In this document: one piece after another, positions 9,436 through 19,551 of the stretch
Numbering within the stretch: the stretch's first letter is position 1
Layout of the letters: the number at the start of each line of letters is the position of its first letter
Source: Brenneria bubanii
GTDB lineage: Bacteria > Pseudomonadota > Gammaproteobacteria > Enterobacterales > Enterobacteriaceae
Direction: 5' to 3'
Length of the DNA stretch: 64,000 nucleotides
Assembly (NCBI RefSeq): GCF_022378355.1
Contig: NZ_JAKMAJ010000001.1
Coordinates: 461,531 to 525,530 of the forward strand
Translations under genes and position numbers: made by a program
Notes under the pieces: generated by a model
Told to the model about the DNA's origin: nothing
The model's database searches: none
Seen by the model: only the letters and a program-made list of their open reading frames with translations

Positions 9436-10608
9436 TTAATTCTGCGGATGGCCAATCAATAACGACGGTGAATTGTTGTTACCTATTAGCGGGCCAGTTT
9501 GAGAGGCGCTGAACAAAGTTCCATTACTCTGCGTATTTTTCAATACCCATACCCGCCCATAGTGATTATAGAAACCCGCCGCATGGCCGGCCTCATGTCC
9601 GATTCCCTGGTAAATATCGAAATGCTGGCCTTTAATTGCCCCGCCGACATCCAACGCCACCATCAAACGCATTTCGTATTGTCCGGTGAATTTTCCTTCA
9701 TTATTCAATAAAGGCACTTCGGCCAATAACGCCGTCCCGGCCGGAATCAGCGAACGGTCGGAAGCGACGGAAGCTTTGGCCACCAGCGGCACCGCGCTCG
9801 CCCCCTTAACCGGCGACGTCATCATCGGTTTAAAGAACACAAAGGACGGGTTCTGCTCCAACAGCTCGCGCACCTCATATTCCGAGTGCCGCTCGGCCCA
9901 TTTACGGATAGCCTGCATGGACATGTCTTCACGCGCTACTTCGCCGCGGTCGATCAGCACCTTGCCGATACTGCGATAGGCGTGGCCGTTTTTACCGGCA
10001 TAGCCAAAGAACGTTAGCGGGCGACCATCGCCAAAATCGATATAAGCGCTGCCCTGCACTTCCATCATAAAGTTATCCACCAGCGAGTTTGTCCAGGCCA
10101 GGGCTAAACCATCGTCCAACGCGCCGGAGTATATGGATGCTCGGTCCGGCAGCCGACGATTCTTCTTGCCGCGCGAGGGCATCGCATAAAGCGGATAGCG
10201 AAATTCTCCCTGACGGGTGTAGCGGGCTTGCAGCACCGGCGTGTAGTAACCGGTAAACTGAACATTGCCGAAGTTATCCACGCCCTCCATCTGCCAGGCG
10301 CTCAGACCGAATTTGCTCAGTTCACGCGTATCGGCGCCCGACATCATCCAGTTTTGGATCGCCTGAAAGGTATCATTATTGCTGGTATAAAGGTTTGGTG
10401 AGGCATTCCTGATTTCAGCGACCTGGTCGACAAAGTCTCTGGCATTAACCGGTTTACCGGTCGCGCTCGGCTCATTCACCAGAGCCAAAGGCTGGTTGAG
10501 GTGTCCATCCTTATATTGCTGTCCACGATCGGTGGGCTTGGATTGGCACCCGGCGAGAATGGCAATCACCACGCCGGTCAGCAAATATTTTCCCCAACAT
10601 CCTCTCAT
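9436..10608 (-). CDS. mltA: Membrane-bound lytic transglycosylase A
   Basis: 390 residues from the ATG at 10606-10608. An upstream-extended frame crosses a repeat and is rejected. The lipoprotein signal MRGCWGKYLLTGVVIAILAGC puts the lipidated Cys at about residue 21. The MltA barrel domain contains VQFTGYYTPVLQARY, and the C-terminal 3D domain carries the Asp-rich catalytic stretch VALDVGGAIKGQHFDIYQG. It cleaves the MurNAc-GlcNAc bond of peptidoglycan, forming 1,6-anhydroMurNAc, at the inner face of the outer membrane. It is about 25 residues longer than the E. coli enzyme, partly through a Ser/Asn-rich C-terminal tail. Confidence 0.95.
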   Translation of the reverse strand: MRGCWGKYLLTGVVIAILAGCQSKPTDRGQQYKDGHLNQPLALVNEPSATGKPVNARDFVDQVAEIRNASPNLYTSNNDTFQAIQNWMMSGADTRELSKFGLSAWQMEGVDNFGNVQFTGYYTPVLQARYTRQGEFRYPLYAMPSRGKKNRRLPDRASIYSGALDDGLALAWTNSLVDNFMMEVQGSAYIDFGDGRPLTFFGYAGKNGHAYRSIGKVLIDRGEVAREDMSMQAIRKWAERHSEYEVRELLEQNPSFVFFKPMMTSPVKGASAVPLVAKASVASDRSLIPAGTALLAEVPLLNNEGKFTGQYEMRLMVALDVGGAIKGQHFDIYQGIGHEAGHAAGFYNHYGRVWVLKNTQSNGTLFSASQTGPLIGNNNSPSLLIGHPQN

Positions 10609-10694
10609 CTTCTTGCGCTCTCTTTTGACATTGATGGATTCACCGCAGAACGATAACAAACGCCTATAAAGAAAGAAACGACGCCCGATAAAAA

Positions 10695-10793
10695 ATCGTT
10701 GGGAGCGATTTTTAACGTCCTGTCGCGACGGCCCAAAGGGCAAGCCCCAGGGATGGGGCGCGTCATATATCGTCGGGAGCGATTTTTAACGTC
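10695..10793. repeat. Direct repeats flanking a hairpin-rich unit upstream of mltA
   Basis: Two 25-base copies of ATCGTYGGGAGCGATTTTTAACGTC (10695-10719 and 10769-10793, one mismatch) flank about 50 bases. That interval holds two short hairpins, GCCC-AAA-GGGC (10731-10741) and GCCCCA-GGGA-TGGGGC (10744-10759). No gene is present. The structure looks like a dispersed intergenic repeat element of plant-associated enterobacteria; the family assignment is inference. Confidence 0.6.
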
Positions 10794-10908
10794 GCCTATG
10801 ATGAATATCCCGCAATGCTGAAATCGGCCATTAACGTTTAAAAAATAGCCCACTCGCTGGTAAATTCAGCACCCGTGCGGCTTATGCCGTATTTTTTACA
10901 GAAATAGG

Positions 10909-10936
10909 TTGCATAGAAGTTCATGTCGAGTATAGT
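10909..10936 (+). promoter_or_regulatory. Promoter of the initiator tRNA gene
   Basis: TTGCAT (10909-10914), a 16-base spacer and TATAGT (10931-10936), with the tRNA beginning 13 bases after the -10 box and a GC-rich stretch (GTGCGC) immediately following. Confidence 0.6.
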
Positions 10937-10949
10937 GCGCATCCACGGA

Positions 10950-11026
<77 letters not shown>

Positions 11027-11045
11027 ATTGATTATCACCAACGGA

Positions 11046-11068
11046 ACACCCTTAACGGGTGTTTTTTT
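11046..11068 (+). terminator. Terminator of the tRNA-fMet transcript
   Basis: Stem ACACCC (11046-11051) / GGGTGT (11057-11062) with loop TTAAC, followed by a run of T residues to 11068. Confidence 0.88.
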
Positions 11069-11172
11069 GTTTCCGGCGGCCGACTGCCGATAAATACCGT
11101 ACAGCGCTACGCACCTTCCCTCATAATACCGCCATAGCGGCATCAATTCGCCAGCGAACGTTGCCGATAGGG

Positions 11173-12414
11173 CTAACGTCCCACCTGACTGGCGAAATAG
11201 GCCTTGATCCCATCCAGGATCGACTGAGCGATCTGCTGTTGAAAGTGGCTGGTACGCAGCTTGCGTTCTTCCTCCAGGTTACTGATAAACGCCGTTTCCA
11301 CCAGAATGGAAGGGATATCCGGCGCTTTAAGCACCGCAAACCCGGCCTGGTCGACGCTGTTTTTATGCAGACGATTAACTTTGCTCAACCGGGTCAGTAT
11401 TTCCTTACCGAACTTCAGACTGTCATTGATGGTAATGGTCTGGACCAGATCGAGCATGGTATGGTCCAGATAGCGATCGCCGCTCATGCTGACCCCGCCG
11501 ATTAAGTCGGACTCATTCTGCGTCTGCGCCAAAAAACTCGCGGCGGTGCTGGTTGCGCCCTTCTTGGATAACGCAAACACCGACGACCCTCGCGCGGCCC
11601 GGTTGGTGAAAGCATCCGCATGAATGGAAACAAACAGATCGGCTCGCTGCTTGCGCGCTTTGGCGACCCGCACGCGCAATGGAATAAACACGTCTTCATT
11701 ACGCGTCATATAGGCTTTCATATTCGATTCACGCTCGATTAAGGCGCGCAGACGACGGGCAATTTGCAACACAATATCTTTTTCGCGGGTTTTATTTTTA
11801 CCGATCGCCCCGGGATCCTCACCGCCGTGACCGGGATCCAGCATAATAACCAGAGGACGATCGCGCCCGGCTTTCCCAGCCTGCGGCGCTTCCGCCGGCA
11901 GCGTCCGTTCCAGGTCGCCCTTATTATAATCTTCCAACAGCGCCAGCAGCGGATCGTCTTCATTATCGTAACGTCCCGCCAGCGGATAAAGATCCATCAC
12001 CAGACGATGCTTGAATTCCGCAACCGGATTCAGCGTAAAGATTTTGGCATCAACGCCCTGCTTAAGCTCCAGAACCAAACGCACCGTATCTTTATCAAAC
12101 TGACCGATTCTGGCGTTTTTAATCAGCGGATCGTTTTGGTTAAACTGGCTGGAGAAGGTTTGCAGAACGTGATTAAGACGAATATTCTTAATGTCCACCA
12201 CAATCCGATCGGGGTTGCCCAGGGTGAACTGCTTATATTTAAGCGGCTGACTAGACTCCAGCGTTACCCGGGTATAGGAAGATGATGGCCAAACGCGCAC
12301 GGCAATCACCTGCGCAACGGCGGCCATGCTGATGCCGCTTACACTTAATAGCCAGGTTGCCGCGGCGCCTTGCAGCAGACGCCGCCGAGTCAGATTGTGA
12401 TTCGAGTTAGACAT
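11173..12414 (-). CDS. amiC: N-acetylmuramoyl-L-alanine amidase AmiC
   Basis: 413 residues from the ATG at 12412-12414. The N-terminus [20 protein letters not shown] is a twin-arginine signal, as for E. coli AmiC. Next comes an AMIN septal-targeting domain (about residues 35-150), then an Amidase_3 zinc domain with [31 protein letters not shown] and the catalytic Glu in LVETAFISN. AmiC is exported folded, is activated by NlpD at the septum and splits peptidoglycan during daughter-cell separation. It is divergent from argA. Confidence 0.96.
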   Translation of the reverse strand: MSNSNHNLTRRRLLQGAAATWLLSVSGISMAAVAQVIAVRVWPSSSYTRVTLESSQPLKYKQFTLGNPDRIVVDIKNIRLNHVLQTFSSQFNQNDPLIKNARIGQFDKDTVRLVLELKQGVDAKIFTLNPVAEFKHRLVMDLYPLAGRYDNEDDPLLALLEDYNKGDLERTLPAEAPQAGKAGRDRPLVIMLDPGHGGEDPGAIGKNKTREKDIVLQIARRLRALIERESNMKAYMTRNEDVFIPLRVRVAKARKQRADLFVSIHADAFTNRAARGSSVFALSKKGATSTAASFLAQTQNESDLIGGVSMSGDRYLDHTMLDLVQTITINDSLKFGKEILTRLSKVNRLHKNSVDQAGFAVLKAPDIPSILVETAFISNLEEERKLRTSHFQQQIAQSILDGIKAYFASQVGR

Positions 12415-12600
12415 GCAACTCCGGTTGATGACAGTGCCGTTGCTAAATGCGGAAAGCATAAATAGTGGAATTGTCAAAAACTTTAACTAATCTCTACTCT
12501 GGTGTCATGCAAAATAAATTTTGCGCGTGATTTCCTCGCCCATGACAAATGACAATAGCGTGGGCCTTGCGTGCGACATACCCCTTGCCTTTTATCTCTT

Positions 12601-12639
12601 AAAGAATAAAAATACACAAATTACGAATAAAAATTCAAA
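12601..12639 (+). promoter_or_regulatory. Tandem ARG boxes (ArgR operator) upstream of argA
   Basis: Two 18-base boxes, AAAGAATAAAAATACACA (12601-12618) and TACGAATAAAAATTCAAA (12622-12639), are separated by exactly 3 bases, the spacing used by ArgR hexamers. They match the consensus WNTGAATWWWWATTCANW at most positions. They end 12 bases before the GTG start of argA and overlap its expected leader, so arginine-dependent repression is very likely. Confidence 0.85.
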
Positions 12640-12651
12640 AAAGGAGTCGCA

Positions 12652-13977
12652 GTGAAGGAGCGTAGTACAGAACTGGTCGAGGGCTTTCGCCATACCGTTC
12701 CCTATATCAATGCCCACCGTGGCAAGACCTTTGTCATCATGCTCGGCGGAGAAGCCATTGAGCATGAAAACTTCGCCAACATCGTCAACGATATCGGACT
12801 ACTGCATAGCCTGGGTATTAAGCTGGTCGTGGTTTACGGCGCGCGTCCCCAGATCGACAGTAACCTGACGACACACCACTACGAGCCGATTTACCATAAA
12901 AATGTTCGCATCACCGACAGAACAACGCTCGAACTGGTTAAGCAGGCGGCCGGAATGTTGCAACTGGATATCACCGCCCGTCTATCCATGAGCCTGAATA
13001 ATACGCCGTTGCAGGGCGCGCACATTAACGTCGTCAGCGGCAACTTTATCATTGCCCAACCTCTGGGCGTCGATGATGGCGTCGATTATTGCCACAGCGG
13101 ACGAATTCGCCGGATTGATGAAGAAGCCCTGCACCGCCAACTGGATAACGGCGCAATCGTACTGCTCGGCCCGGTAGCGGTTTCCGTCACCGGAGAAAGT
13201 TTCAATCTGACCTCCGAGGAGGTCGCCACCCAGTTGGCGATCAAACTGAAAGCGGAAAAAATGATTGGCTTCTGCTCATCACAGGGCGTTACCAATGAAG
13301 AAGGGAAAATCGTTTCCGAGCTATTTCCCGATGACGCTCAGCAACGAATCGAAGCCCTGGAAAAAGACGGCGACTACCAGTCAGGTACGGTCAGATTTCT
13401 GCGCGGCGCGGTCAAGGCCTGCCGCAGCGGCGTACGCCGCAGCCACCTGATCAGCTATCAGGATGATGGCGCCCTGCTGCAAGAGCTGTTTTCTCGCGAC
13501 GGTATCGGTACGCAAATCGTGATGGAAAGCGCCGAGCAGGTGCGTCGGGCCACGATTAACGACATCGGCGGCATTCTCGAGCTGATCCGCCCGCTGGAAC
13601 AGCAAGGCATTTTGGTCAGGCGTTCCCGCGAACAGCTGGAAATGGAAATCGATAAGTTTACCGTTATCGTGCGCGATAACCTGACGATCGCCTGCGCCGC
13701 GCTCTATCCGTTTCCTGAAGAGAGCATCGGTGAAATGGCCTGCGTAGCGGTACACCCGGACTACCGCAGTTCCTTACGTGGTGACATGCTGCTACAGCGC
13801 ATTGCCTCGCAAGCGCGTTTACAGGGGTTGAAAAAGCTTTTTGTCCTGACCACACACAGCATTCACTGGTTCCAGGAACGCGGATTTTTGCCTGCTGAGG
13901 TGGAAATGCTGCCGAGGAAAAAACAGGAACTGTATAACTACCAGCGCCGGTCCAAAATTCTGGTGCTGGATCTCTGA
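12652..13977 (+). CDS. argA: Amino-acid N-acetyltransferase (N-acetylglutamate synthase)
   Basis: 441 residues from a GTG start at 12652, with Shine-Dalgarno AAGGAG upstream. The N-terminal amino-acid-kinase-like domain (about 1-290; [33 protein letters not shown]) binds arginine for feedback inhibition. The C-terminal GNAT domain (about 295-441; [23 protein letters not shown] holds the acetyl-CoA loop) acetylates glutamate. This is the first step of arginine synthesis. Two ARG boxes precede the start. It is convergent with recD. Confidence 0.96.
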   Translation: MKERSTELVEGFRHTVPYINAHRGKTFVIMLGGEAIEHENFANIVNDIGLLHSLGIKLVVVYGARPQIDSNLTTHHYEPIYHKNVRITDRTTLELVKQAAGMLQLDITARLSMSLNNTPLQGAHINVVSGNFIIAQPLGVDDGVDYCHSGRIRRIDEEALHRQLDNGAIVLLGPVAVSVTGESFNLTSEEVATQLAIKLKAEKMIGFCSSQGVTNEEGKIVSELFPDDAQQRIEALEKDGDYQSGTVRFLRGAVKACRSGVRRSHLISYQDDGALLQELFSRDGIGTQIVMESAEQVRRATINDIGGILELIRPLEQQGILVRRSREQLEMEIDKFTVIVRDNLTIACAALYPFPEESIGEMACVAVHPDYRSSLRGDMLLQRIASQARLQGLKKLFVLTTHSIHWFQERGFLPAEVEMLPRKKQELYNYQRRSKILVLDL

Positions 13978-13995
13978 TCCCGCCCGCGAGCATGC

Positions 13996-14020
13996 CCGCA
14001 GCAGGCTCTTACTGCTGCGG
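13996..14020. terminator. Hairpin between the convergent argA and recD ends
   Basis: A perfect 9-base-pair stem CCGCAGCAG (13996-14004) / CTGCTGCGG (14012-14020) with a 7-base loop lies 18 bases after the argA stop codon. No strong T-run follows, so termination by it alone is uncertain. Confidence 0.5.
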
Positions 14021-14147
14021 AACAAACATCCGCTCGGTTCTTACCGCCAGCTACGCCCCTTGCCGGGATACCGTCAACCAATCAAGCGTCAATGATTATT
14101 GGGCCCGCGTCGCCGTCAATTTATCAAGCGCCTTCACCGCATTACCA

Positions 14148-16010
14148 TCAGCCGAACGGCGTGCTTAGAATATTGATTCGTTCAACCAGACCACTGTGGC
14201 GCTGAGTGGGCGTATTCACCGCCCTGCACAATATCTTTACATCGGTATACAGCGACAAACGCTGGCGGGCGCGGGTGATGGCGGTATAAACCAGCTCCCG
14301 CGTTAATACCGGCAGGTACTGGTTTGGCAATACCAGCGCGGTATGTTCGAACTCTGACCCCTGCGATTTATGTACCGTCATGGCATAGGCCGTATCATGG
14401 GGAGGCAGACGGCTCGGCGCCACAGACTTGGTATGACCGCCAGGGAGCTGGAAATAGACCCGCAGTTCGCTCTTTTCGTTCATCATGGTGATGCCGATAT
14501 CGCCATTAAACAGTCCCAGCACCGCATCGTTGCGTTCGATCATCACCGGGCGGCCGATATACCAGCGATTAAGCGGATTACGGCTGCGTTGAATCAACCG
14601 GGCTCGATGCAAGGCCTGTTCGATGCGTTGATTAAGCCCCGACACGCCAAACGGTCCTTCACGCAGCGCGCACAGCTGGCGATAACGTTGAAAAGCCGAC
14701 AGCACCGCCTCAGGCGCGGCATCGTCGGCAATAAGCTGCAAATAATGCCGATAACCGGCGACACATTGCGCCATCATCTGCTGGTAATCCTCCGTCGCCG
14801 TCAAAGGATTGCAGGCGATATCGCTAAACCCGCCGTTCAAAACCGCAAGCACCCGCCTGTCGTCGCCGTTATTCACCGCCTGCGCCAATTGCCCGATGCC
14901 GGACTGCTGGTCAAAACGATAGCTTCTGCGCAGCAAACAAATACTATCGCCGACGGTTACCTGATTTTCATGCCCGTCATCTTCAAGCTGACAGCCGGTC
15001 AAGCGCTGCAGTTGCCGCGCCCTCCCCCGGCTGTAGCCCGCTTCCGCGAAGCGGCAGATATCGCCCAGCACCGCCCCGGCCTCGACCGACGCCAACTGAT
15101 CGCGATCGCCCAGAAAGATAACGCGCGCCTGCATGGGCAAAGCGGCAATCAGGTTCGCCATCATCGGCAAGTCAACCATCGAGGCTTCATCCACCACCAG
15201 TACGTCAAGATGCAGCGGATTCCCCTGATGATGGCGCAAACGCTGACTATCGGGTACGGCGCCCAATAAGCGGTGGAGGGTTGTCGCCTCCCGAGGGAAA
15301 TAGTCGCGATCACCCTGGTCCAATGAGAGGTGGCTTAACGCCACGCCGAGCGACTCCGTTAACCTGGCCGCCGCTTTCCCGGTCGGCGCCGCCAGTTGGA
15401 TACGCAATGTCGCCCCCGCCTTGAGTTTAATCAAGGCGGCCAGCAGCTTGGCGACGGTAGTGGTTTTCCCGGTTCCCGGCCCGCCGGAAATAATGGCGAT
15501 ACGTCGGGTCAGCGCGACGGCCGCCGCCACCTTTTGCCAGTCAACCTCTGCGCCGATCGGCGGGAACAGGCTGTCAAGGACGGTGCGTATAGGTTGATCG
15601 TCGAGCGAAGAATCCTGACATGCGCCAGCGATAAACCGAGCGACCCGTCCCTCGCTCTGCCAGTTTCGCTGTAAATAGAGATTTTGCTGCTGTAGCACCA
15701 GCGGCGTCGGACCGTCGCCATCGCTAACCGCCGCGGAAGCCGACAGACGCTGCCGCCAACCGGCGGCGTCCAGTTTACCGGCCGCCGCCCACGCCAAGTG
15801 CGCCAGCTCGCGATCCCGGCCTTCGAACAGTTGCGAAGGCTGCAGTTCCGACAGCGGCAGGCAAACGTTGCCGGCGCCGGACTGTGCGCTCAAACAGGCT
15901 GCGGCCAGCAGTAACGGCGGGTCGTCGTCATCCGCCAGCATTCTGGCGAACTGAATATCCAACGGACGCAGAAGCCGGCGCAGCAATGCCGTTTCCAGTA
16001 GCTCAATCAT
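14148..16010 (-). CDS. recD: RecBCD alpha subunit, 5'-3' helicase RecD
   Basis: 620 residues from the ATG at 16008-16010. An upstream ATG (16017-16019) abuts the AGAGG ribosome site directly, so the inner ATG with 9-base spacing is preferred. It is a superfamily 1B helicase with Walker A ISGGPGTGKTTTVAK, Walker B LVVDEASMVDLP, motif FLGDRDQLASVEAGAVLGD and the C-terminal motif VI region ELVYTAITRARQRL. RecD drives the fast 5'-3' motor and keeps nuclease activity on until Chi is met. The start overlaps the recB stop by 8 bases. Confidence 0.96.
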   Translation of the reverse strand: MIELLETALLRRLLRPLDIQFARMLADDDDPPLLLAAACLSAQSGAGNVCLPLSELQPSQLFEGRDRELAHLAWAAAGKLDAAGWRQRLSASAAVSDGDGPTPLVLQQQNLYLQRNWQSEGRVARFIAGACQDSSLDDQPIRTVLDSLFPPIGAEVDWQKVAAAVALTRRIAIISGGPGTGKTTTVAKLLAALIKLKAGATLRIQLAAPTGKAAARLTESLGVALSHLSLDQGDRDYFPREATTLHRLLGAVPDSQRLRHHQGNPLHLDVLVVDEASMVDLPMMANLIAALPMQARVIFLGDRDQLASVEAGAVLGDICRFAEAGYSRGRARQLQRLTGCQLEDDGHENQVTVGDSICLLRRSYRFDQQSGIGQLAQAVNNGDDRRVLAVLNGGFSDIACNPLTATEDYQQMMAQCVAGYRHYLQLIADDAAPEAVLSAFQRYRQLCALREGPFGVSGLNQRIEQALHRARLIQRSRNPLNRWYIGRPVMIERNDAVLGLFNGDIGITMMNEKSELRVYFQLPGGHTKSVAPSRLPPHDTAYAMTVHKSQGSEFEHTALVLPNQYLPVLTRELVYTAITRARQRLSLYTDVKILCRAVNTPTQRHSGLVERINILSTPFG

Positions 16011-19000
16011 CGCTGACATCCTCTATCCGTCCGTCGGCAAACAGCCGATCCAATCCGGTGATAAGGGCCTGCGGTGGCCGGAAATAAAAGACCCCGTTGC
16101 CGGGCATCTCTTCATCAACCCCGCGTAAAAACAGGTAAAAAACGCCGCCGAAATGACGTTCATATTGATAATCGGCAATGCGATGGCGCAGATAGCGGTG
16201 CAGCGCCAGGCTATAAAGCTGGTACTGCAAATCATAACGGTGCTCAGCCATGGCTTGCGCCATGGCTGATTGGGTGTAAGCGCTGGCGTCAGCGCCCAAC
16301 CAGTTGGATTTATAGTCCAGCAGGTAATAACGCCCTTCCCAGCAGAAAACCAGATCGATAAATCCCTTCAGCATGCCTTTGACCTGTTGAAATGATAAGG
16401 GCGGACACTGGGCCGACAAAGGATCATCGCGTTTTGCCAGGCGATCGAACGACGCCGCCTGCATCGGAGCCTGAATAGGCAGGTAAAACTGCAGCTCCGA
16501 CTGCTTATGGCGTGCGTCCAGCGCCGACAGGGTTATGCCGTCCTCATTAAGCGGCGTCGTCAGCACCGCGTCCATCCACTGCCGCAGCACCGGCAGCCAG
16601 ACATCCTCCAACCCCTGCGACGCTAATTGTTCTGCCAGCCAGACGTCATCAATCGGCTGGGTGAAATCCAGCGTCTCGAACAGGCTGTGTAAAAAGGTGC
16701 CGGGACTGGCGCCTCGCGGAAAAGTATGCCGCGTAAACTGCGTTTCCGGTTCCTCCCGACGCTCGCCCATCGCCTCAATATCCAAACGCGGGAACAGTTC
16801 CTGAACGGCGGAAGAACCATGCTGTTGCAGGCCGGAATAGCTGGTCACCCGCCAGCCGTCGCGCAGCATCCCTTCACTATGACGAGCCTGCAACTCAGCC
16901 GTTTGTCGTTCGCCAGGTCGCCAGGGTGGCGTATCGCCGGGCTCTACCCTCGTTAACGCCACGCCATCGCCCACCATGGCTTCAAGCTCGGCGATCAGCG
17001 TCGCCGCATCCGCTTCTTCTCCGCGCTGCAGCAGATATCCCAGCGCGCTCTGATGCATATCGCTATTGGCCGCTTTTTTGCGCGAGCGCTGAAGCGGAGC
17101 CACGCCGACGCTACAGTGATAAATGGAACGGGTAAGCGCCACGTACAGCAAACGCAGGTCCTCCGCCAGACGCTCTTCCTCCGCCAGCGTTTTGCTCTCA
17201 TCGCCGTTATCCAGATCCAGTAACGCCTGATAGGTGTCTCTATCGTGATAAATGCCCTGCGTTTGTTCACGGAAATTACTGATAAACGGTAGCCAAACCA
17301 GCGGATATTCCAATCCTTTGGATTTATGGATTGTGACAATCTGCACCAGATGCCGGTCGCTTTCCAGACGAAGCTGCTGATTATCGGCCTGCGGGTTTGG
17401 TTGGGTAATCTGTTGCGATAACCAGCGCACCAGCGCGTGCTCGCTGTCCAGCGTCGAGGCGGCGTCCTGCAATAATTCGCCAAGGTGCAGAACATCCGTT
17501 AACCGGCGCTCGCCATCGGCGCTGGCCAACAGGTTTTCCGCCAGTTGGTGGCGGCTCATCAACGCGCGCAGCATCGGCAACACCCCGCGCTGCCGCCAAA
17601 GCGAACGATAGTCGGCAAATTCATCAACCAGCGCATCCCATGCGGTTTCGCTGCGGCTTAACGCATCCACCGCCGGCGCGTCCAACCCCATCAGCGCGGT
17701 CGCCATAGCGCTGCGCAAGGTTCTTTCCTGCTCCGGCGTCAGCGCCGCCTGCAACAGCCATAGGATGTCTCGGGCTTCCGGGGTGGTGAAAACGCTATCG
17801 CGGTTGGAAAGGTAAACCGACGGGATCGACAGACGGCTGAGCGCATCGCGCACCAACGCGGCTTCATGGCGGCTTCGCACCAGCACGCTCATGTCAGAAG
17901 CCTGAACCTGGCGCCGCGTTTCACCGTCTTCCAACCAGGCCTCATCCCGCTGACTGGCCGTCAGCCAGTCTCGGATTTGCGCGGCGCATTGCCAGGCCAT
18001 CAGCTGCTGATAGTCGCCCACGCCGATAGATTCGTCGCCCGTCAGCCAGAACTGAAGCGCCGGTTGAGGTTTCCCGGCAAGCGTAAAAGCCAGATCGCGT
18101 TTCGGCGCCGCCGGGGACACGGCCAGAAAAGGAATATCCTTAAAGATAAACGGGCTAGCAAGGCGCTGAAATAAGCGGTTAACGCCCTGCACCATCTGGT
18201 GTGATGAACGCCAGTTGGTATCCAGCGTATAATGAGCGCTCACCTCGGAGCGCGCGCGCATATAAGTGAAAATATCGGCGCCGCGGAAGGCGTAGATCGC
18301 CTGTTTGGGATCGCCAATCAACAGCAGACCGCATTGCGGTTGCCCAACGTACAAAGTACGAAAAATCCGGTATTGCTGGGGATCGGTATCTTGAAACTCA
18401 TCAATCATCGCCACCGGATAGCGTTCCCGAATGGATCCGGCCAGTAGTTCTCCCTGCGGTTGCCGCAAGGCTTCGTCCAACCGACTGAGTAAATCATCAA
18501 ACCCCATTTCCGCCCGCTGGCGTTTTTCCGCCCGCACGGAACGGCGAATTTCGCTCAGCGCCCGCACAATCACCAAATCACGCAGGGAAAGCGCGCTATC
18601 GAGCAATGCGTCGGTTGCCGCAAAGATCGAGTGTAGCGGCGGCTCTCCCTTTTTGGTTTTTTCCATCAACGTCAGTTGGCTAAAGCGGTCCAGATCTTTA
18701 GGCAACTGGTAATCCTGCGTCGATTGTTCAGCCCACAGGGTGACTTTTTGCAGCCAGTTGGGCAGATGCTTACTGCTGTAGCTACGTTTATCCACGCCGG
18801 ACGCGTTAATCAGCGTCGCCACGTCAGCCGAGGCGGCCAGCCATTGGCGCTTAAACTCATCAATCAGCGCAATATTTTTCTCATGGCGGCTCAGCAAGGT
18901 TTCATCATCCTGCGGGGAGCGACGCAAAGCGGGCGTTTCACCATGCAGATACGGCATCAGGTCGGTCAGCAAACTCTCCGGCCCGCTCCATTCCTGCCCG

Positions 19001-19551
19001 ATGACGCGCGCCACATCGACCGGCAAAGGATAACAGTAACGGCGCCAGAAATCGGCGCAGGCCCGGCGCCGCAATGGTTGTTCATCTTCGAGCAGTTCCT
19101 GTTCGAACAGGACGCCCGATTCGAAAGCATTAGTGCTTAACATCCGCTGACAAAAGCCATGAATGGTATAGATGGCGGCTTCGTCCATTTGCCGCTCGGC
19201 GGCAAGCAACACATCGGCCGCATCGTTGAGATCGGCTATCTCCGCCAGCAGCCTGGCCAGCAGCGGACTCTTGCTCTCCCCGCGAATACAGGCGATGCGC
19301 AGGGCGTGGATATTCTCGCGGATACGTTCGCGCAGCTCTTCTGTGGCGGCTTCGGTAAAGGTCACCACCAGAATTTCCTCGACCAGCAATTGGCGCGGAT
19401 AGGCTGACTCGCCGCCCAGACCCAGCAGCAGGCGTAAATAGAGCGCGGCGAGAGTATAGGTTTTCCCGGTTCCCGCCGACGCCTCAATCAGCCGCTCACC
19501 AACAAGCGGCAACGTCAGAACGTTTAATGATTGCGGCGCGACCGGCTTCAT
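16003..19551 (-). CDS. recB: RecBCD beta subunit, helicase-nuclease RecB
   Basis: 1182 residues, against about 1180 in E. coli. It is a UvrD-like helicase with Walker A IEASAGTGKTYTLAA near residue 23, motif II MIDEFQDTDPQQY, motif III LLLIGDPKQAIYAFRGAD and motif VI LRLLYVALTRS. The C-terminal nuclease domain carries GFIDLVFCWEGRYYLLDYKSN, with the metal-binding Asp residues and the catalytic Lys of the DYK triad. It unwinds DNA 3'-5', cuts it and loads RecA after Chi. Its ATG overlaps the ptrA stop by 4 bases (ATGA), and its stop overlaps recD. Confidence 0.97.
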   Translation of the reverse strand: MKPVAPQSLNVLTLPLVGERLIEASAGTGKTYTLAALYLRLLLGLGGESAYPRQLLVEEILVVTFTEAATEELRERIRENIHALRIACIRGESKSPLLARLLAEIADLNDAADVLLAAERQMDEAAIYTIHGFCQRMLSTNAFESGVLFEQELLEDEQPLRRRACADFWRRYCYPLPVDVARVIGQEWSGPESLLTDLMPYLHGETPALRRSPQDDETLLSRHEKNIALIDEFKRQWLAASADVATLINASGVDKRSYSSKHLPNWLQKVTLWAEQSTQDYQLPKDLDRFSQLTLMEKTKKGEPPLHSIFAATDALLDSALSLRDLVIVRALSEIRRSVRAEKRQRAEMGFDDLLSRLDEALRQPQGELLAGSIRERYPVAMIDEFQDTDPQQYRIFRTLYVGQPQCGLLLIGDPKQAIYAFRGADIFTYMRARSEVSAHYTLDTNWRSSHQMVQGVNRLFQRLASPFIFKDIPFLAVSPAAPKRDLAFTLAGKPQPALQFWLTGDESIGVGDYQQLMAWQCAAQIRDWLTASQRDEAWLEDGETRRQVQASDMSVLVRSRHEAALVRDALSRLSIPSVYLSNRDSVFTTPEARDILWLLQAALTPEQERTLRSAMATALMGLDAPAVDALSRSETAWDALVDEFADYRSLWRQRGVLPMLRALMSRHQLAENLLASADGERRLTDVLHLGELLQDAASTLDSEHALVRWLSQQITQPNPQADNQQLRLESDRHLVQIVTIHKSKGLEYPLVWLPFISNFREQTQGIYHDRDTYQALLDLDNGDESKTLAEEERLAEDLRLLYVALTRSIYHCSVGVAPLQRSRKKAANSDMHQSALGYLLQRGEEADAATLIAELEAMVGDGVALTRVEPGDTPPWRPGERQTAELQARHSEGMLRDGWRVTSYSGLQQHGSSAVQELFPRLDIEAMGERREEPETQFTRHTFPRGASPGTFLHSLFETLDFTQPIDDVWLAEQLASQGLEDVWLPVLRQWMDAVLTTPLNEDGITLSALDARHKQSELQFYLPIQAPMQAASFDRLAKRDDPLSAQCPPLSFQQVKGMLKGFIDLVFCWEGRYYLLDYKSNWLGADASAYTQSAMAQAMAEHRYDLQYQLYSLALHRYLRHRIADYQYERHFGGVFYLFLRGVDEEMPGNGVFYFRPPQALITGLDRLFADGRIEDVSDD

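Noticed and set aside
10609-10743. N-terminal extension of MltA
   Set aside because: It would bury the lipoprotein signal and reads through the repeat element.
14370-15269. 299-codon open frame on the plus strand
   Set aside because: It lies entirely inside recD on the other strand, has no ribosome site and reads as a low-complexity Arg/His/Gln-rich shadow.
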